Shown one piece after another: positions 61,381 through 64,000 of a DNA stretch of 64,000 bases; positions within the stretch are counted from its first letter, which is position 1, and each line of letters starts with the position of its first letter. Location: assembly GCA_936440205.1 (NCBI GenBank), contig OW387133.1, forward strand, positions 53,470,374 through 53,534,373, read 5' to 3'. The translations under genes and the position numbers were made by a program. The notes under the pieces were generated by a model. That model did not search any database. It saw only the letters and a program-made list of their open reading frames with translations, and had not been told where the DNA came from. The DNA is from Lepidonotus clava. Taxonomy: Eukaryota > Annelida > Polychaeta > Phyllodocida > Polynoidae.

Positions 61381-61940
61381 AGTTCGGGGTTTCCGATTTC
61401 TACAACAGAGGGACGTGGGGGTTGTTTCGGGTCTCAGCCGGACAGGGAGTCCGAGCAAGAAGCCGAGATGTGATATAAAGAGTCGTGCCTCGCGCACGAG
61501 GGGGATTGAACGGGTTGATTGGGAAATCGGTGACGGGGGAGGGGTGTATCTGCCGGGCCGGACCGAGGGGTCTCAGCCATCGGGCTCGGGGTCCGGGCAC
61601 TTCTGTTAGCGGGTGGAGGATTGCGGAGGAGGAAAAATGGTAGGGATGGGTGCGGGCCGTTTCCTCTCGTGATGGCACTCTGTTCGGGGCCCACTGCGGA
61701 CGGTCTATCCTCGTTCAGGTCCAGTGGGGGTGTCGGGCCGACGGTCGCCTATTGTTTGGTAGCATGGGGCCGAGCCGGTCACGCCTTCGTGCCCCCGGTT
61801 CTCCGTTCTCGGGACTTCATCCGGGCCATTTCGGGCTTTCGTGCCATGTTTCGGTCCCTCGGGTCTTCGGGACCCCGTCCTAACTTTCGTCTATTTTACT
61901 ATGACTTTCACTATTTTACTTGTACTTTCCAGTTAATTAA
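61381..61940. other. GC-rich block next to LTR-like sequence
   Basis: CpG-rich DNA with repeated TCGGG motifs. Overlapping frames of 157 codons on plus (61621-62094) and 92 on minus (61400-61678) reflect composition, and no domain is seen. It may belong to the same old element as the adjoining LTR-like sequence. Confidence 0.35.
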
Positions 61941-61941
61941 C

Positions 61942-62258
61942 CTGTATTGGATCATCTTATCGATTACCATAGGAAGAAGACACATGTGGACACAAGGAGT
62001 ACTGCGAAGGAACTCTTTTATTCTCGGGCCTCACCGTCCCTTTTATAGCCTAGCGGTCAGCCCTGATTGGCTGCCTCTGATCACGTGGTCATAATGACGT
62101 CATTTCCGGTTTACATTCATCACTTCCGGTTTACATATTTCTCGGGTCTTTCGGGTTTCGGGCTTCTCGGGCCCTTACATTTTCGGGCTTTTTCGGGCCT
62201 TTACATTTTCGGGCTTTTCGGGCCTTTACATTTTCGGGCTTTTCGGGCCTTTTACAAA
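61942..62258 (-). mobile_element. LTR-like fossil with strong minus-strand promoter motifs
   Basis: Read on the minus strand, in order: two CCGGAA sites (plus 62124-62129 and 62104-62109), TGACGTCA (62095-62102), CACGTG (62082-62087), CCAAT (62066-62070), TATAAAA (62041-62047) and, 19 bases on, AATAAA (62017-62022) followed by TGTGTCC. A TATA box so close to a poly(A) signal is typical of retroelement LTRs. TGTATTGG at 61944 and TTTTACA near 62249-62255 would be plausible ends, without a confirmed target duplication. No coding parts are seen, so it looks like a lone LTR. A cellular promoter is the alternative. Confidence 0.4.
62138..62253. repeat. 25-26-bp tandem repeat, three copies plus flanking partials
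   Basis: TTACATTTTCGGGCTTTTCG starts at 62175, 62201 and 62226. Further TCGGG-rich partial copies lie to the left. It sits at the upstream (U3-like) edge of the LTR-like sequence, where enhancer repeats are common. Confidence 0.9.
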
Positions 62259-64000
62259 ATACACTTTAATCTATCGCATCGTCTTACTTTCCATATTTCA
62301 ACCTTGATAACTGATGAATAGACATTCATCACACATTCATACATTGTCCGTGAAAGTCACCCAAAAGTGTCCACCCCAATAGGAAAGTCCCCTCAGAGCG
62401 AGGTAGTATGGCCAAGTGGGTATATAAACACTTAAGGATAAATTTCATTCCTTAACCTCCTATCTAACACTCCATTGGGTTCCACCCATCCGCATAGCCA
62501 GTAAAACAACAGGCTTGCCCGAAACGATCTAACTCCCTTACATTTAACTGAATTGCCCTAACTTCCAGGCGACGGAATGCCATGTTAGTTGAAGCAATAA
62601 TCAAATAGAACACCAGTGAGGAAGTCCACTAGGCAAAATCTGACTGATAACACAATTCATTTCTACTCCCTATGACAACGTTAGGTCTTCTATAGACTTG
62701 TGTAACGATCTAATTATAAGATTGGAGCCTGCCCTGCGCCTGCGCCACTGACTTGTCGGCGCAGAGATAACAATGTTTCGGCCGGCTTGTTATCTGTGCA
62801 GGAGGTTCACACCAGAGAATCTCCGTCCAGTATTACCTCTATTATCGCTCAGATTATGCCTGTTCCTTGTAAAAGAACATGCAAATGTCTCAATCTTGGC
62901 CGGTCTCCCAGCTCAGCGGTATCAAACACAATTATCCAAATAAGGTTAAAAGCAATTCTTCTATTGATTCGATCAAATGGCCAGGAGAAGTGAAGTGGGA
63001 AAAAGGACGGACTTCAAAAGGAGCATGGGCAGGCAATGGTCCATCACAAAGTAGAGGACATCATATTTACATAATCTTGCTGAAGGGTGCACGATATCAT
63101 AATGTACAATGTGCTAGAATCTGCACAACGTCTATACATCGCTACATCTCTACCTCTTTCAGTCTTATTCTACTTCTTCAGTCTGTGTATCAGTAGCTAT
63201 TACAAAAAATCTATCCTGCCCTTTTCCATCGGCTGCAGCCTATGTAAGGCCTCTTCTCACATTCTGCCCTTCAATAATGCAACTGAAACAAAGGATACTG
63301 TTTAGAAGAATCTCAAATACTGCGCAATACATACCTAATATTGTAAAGCTTTTCTACAAGATAATTTTCAACAGCTAAAGGTTATACCAAGAGAAGATTT
63401 CTGAAAATAACATAAAGCTGAACTGAACTGAACACGAGCCAGCCAATGTCACCATTATAAGAACATCTATTTCCGTTTCCTTAAGCCGAAGCTGTATTGG
63501 TTTAGAAGCTGTATTGGTTTAGAGTGTCACATTTGACAGATTAAATCTGATGATATAGAGTCTTTTATTTTACACACCTACTCTTGCATATGGACATGTA
63601 TATAAGGGCACTCAAGGTGGAAGACTACCTATACTACTTTATACTGACATTCATAGCGAATCACATGCAGGGGAATAACGAAGGCAGTTCATCAGCAAGA
63701 AGTGTTGATAGAATAACACCGTGATGAATATGCCCCTCCCTTTTTATTGCACATGACTAAGTAATTCAGAGCACTAGGCCTTAAGACAAGAGAATGATAC
63801 AATCGCTAACCTTGTTATTGCTGTAGTTCGCTTGCTTTACATCCTTAATACTGTCTTTATGGTGAGACAAGGGAATTATCCTATTCCTATTAGATGTGAG
63901 GTCTTTGATAATATATGTTCCCTATGGTCTAAGGACAAAGCAGATAACAATGCGTGTCCATCATTGTGGGCCTTCTCTGTGAATGATGTAGTAAACATCC
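62259..64000. other. Non-genic stretch, nothing recognised
   Basis: Mixed-composition DNA with frames up to 105 codons that match no known family. GAAGCTGTATTGGTTTA is tandemly duplicated at 63488 and 63505. Confidence 0.55.

Noticed and set aside
1-64000. CRISPR array, operon or prokaryotic gene cluster
   Set aside because: No regularly spaced repeat-spacer structure, no ribosome-binding sites and no dense coding. The tandem repeats lack unique spacers.

Overview
The window reads as nuclear DNA of a multicellular animal, most likely a marine invertebrate. It has about 40 percent GC, with AT-rich stretches broken by short GC-rich blocks. It also carries many small DNA-transposon derivatives, several minisatellites and tRNA-derived SINE-like pieces. 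I cannot name the species. No open frame is long enough or family-like enough to be called a host exon, and I recognised no protein domain on either strand. The longest frame (30713-31477) owes its length to a 22-bp minisatellite. I read the window as intergenic or intronic DNA and annotate it as such.

Layout. 1-5.6 kb: two loci of GGAGGTTAT-type palindromes (2061-2111, 2705-2800) flanking two tRNA-like minus-strand heads, then an element with 77-bp inverted repeats (4582-5547). 7.4-10.1 kb: a hAT-like MITE (7430-7619) and a long-TIR MITE (9959-10142). 11.5-18.3 kb: GC-rich blocks, a 30-bp repeat beside a TATA/GC-box cluster, and a 62-bp minisatellite (16651-17930). 20.6-20.9 kb: an NRF1/YY1-type promoter-like patch. 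28.4-29.1 kb: an internally deleted piggyBac-like MITE abutting a probable solo LTR. 30.8-31.05 kb: thirteen copies of a 22-bp repeat. 36.7-37.7 kb: a larger relative of the same MITE with intact TTAA flanks. 39.9-40.2 kb: three copies of a 117-bp repeat. 44.3-46.5 kb: the richest locus, a 2.2-kb hAT-like non-autonomous element packed with satellites, one array being split by a nested piggyBac-like MITE. 54.2-54.9 kb: a TTAA-flanked 715-bp foldback element. 58.5-60.2 kb: a foldback MITE followed by four different tandem arrays. 61.4-62.3 kb: GC-rich, LTR-like sequence with a minus-strand TATA promoter.

The mobile elements are short or non-autonomous and none carries a recognisable transposase, so mobilisation would need enzymes encoded elsewhere. 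No integrated gene system is visible. The informative content is the transposon stratigraphy and the unusual foldback and satellite structures.
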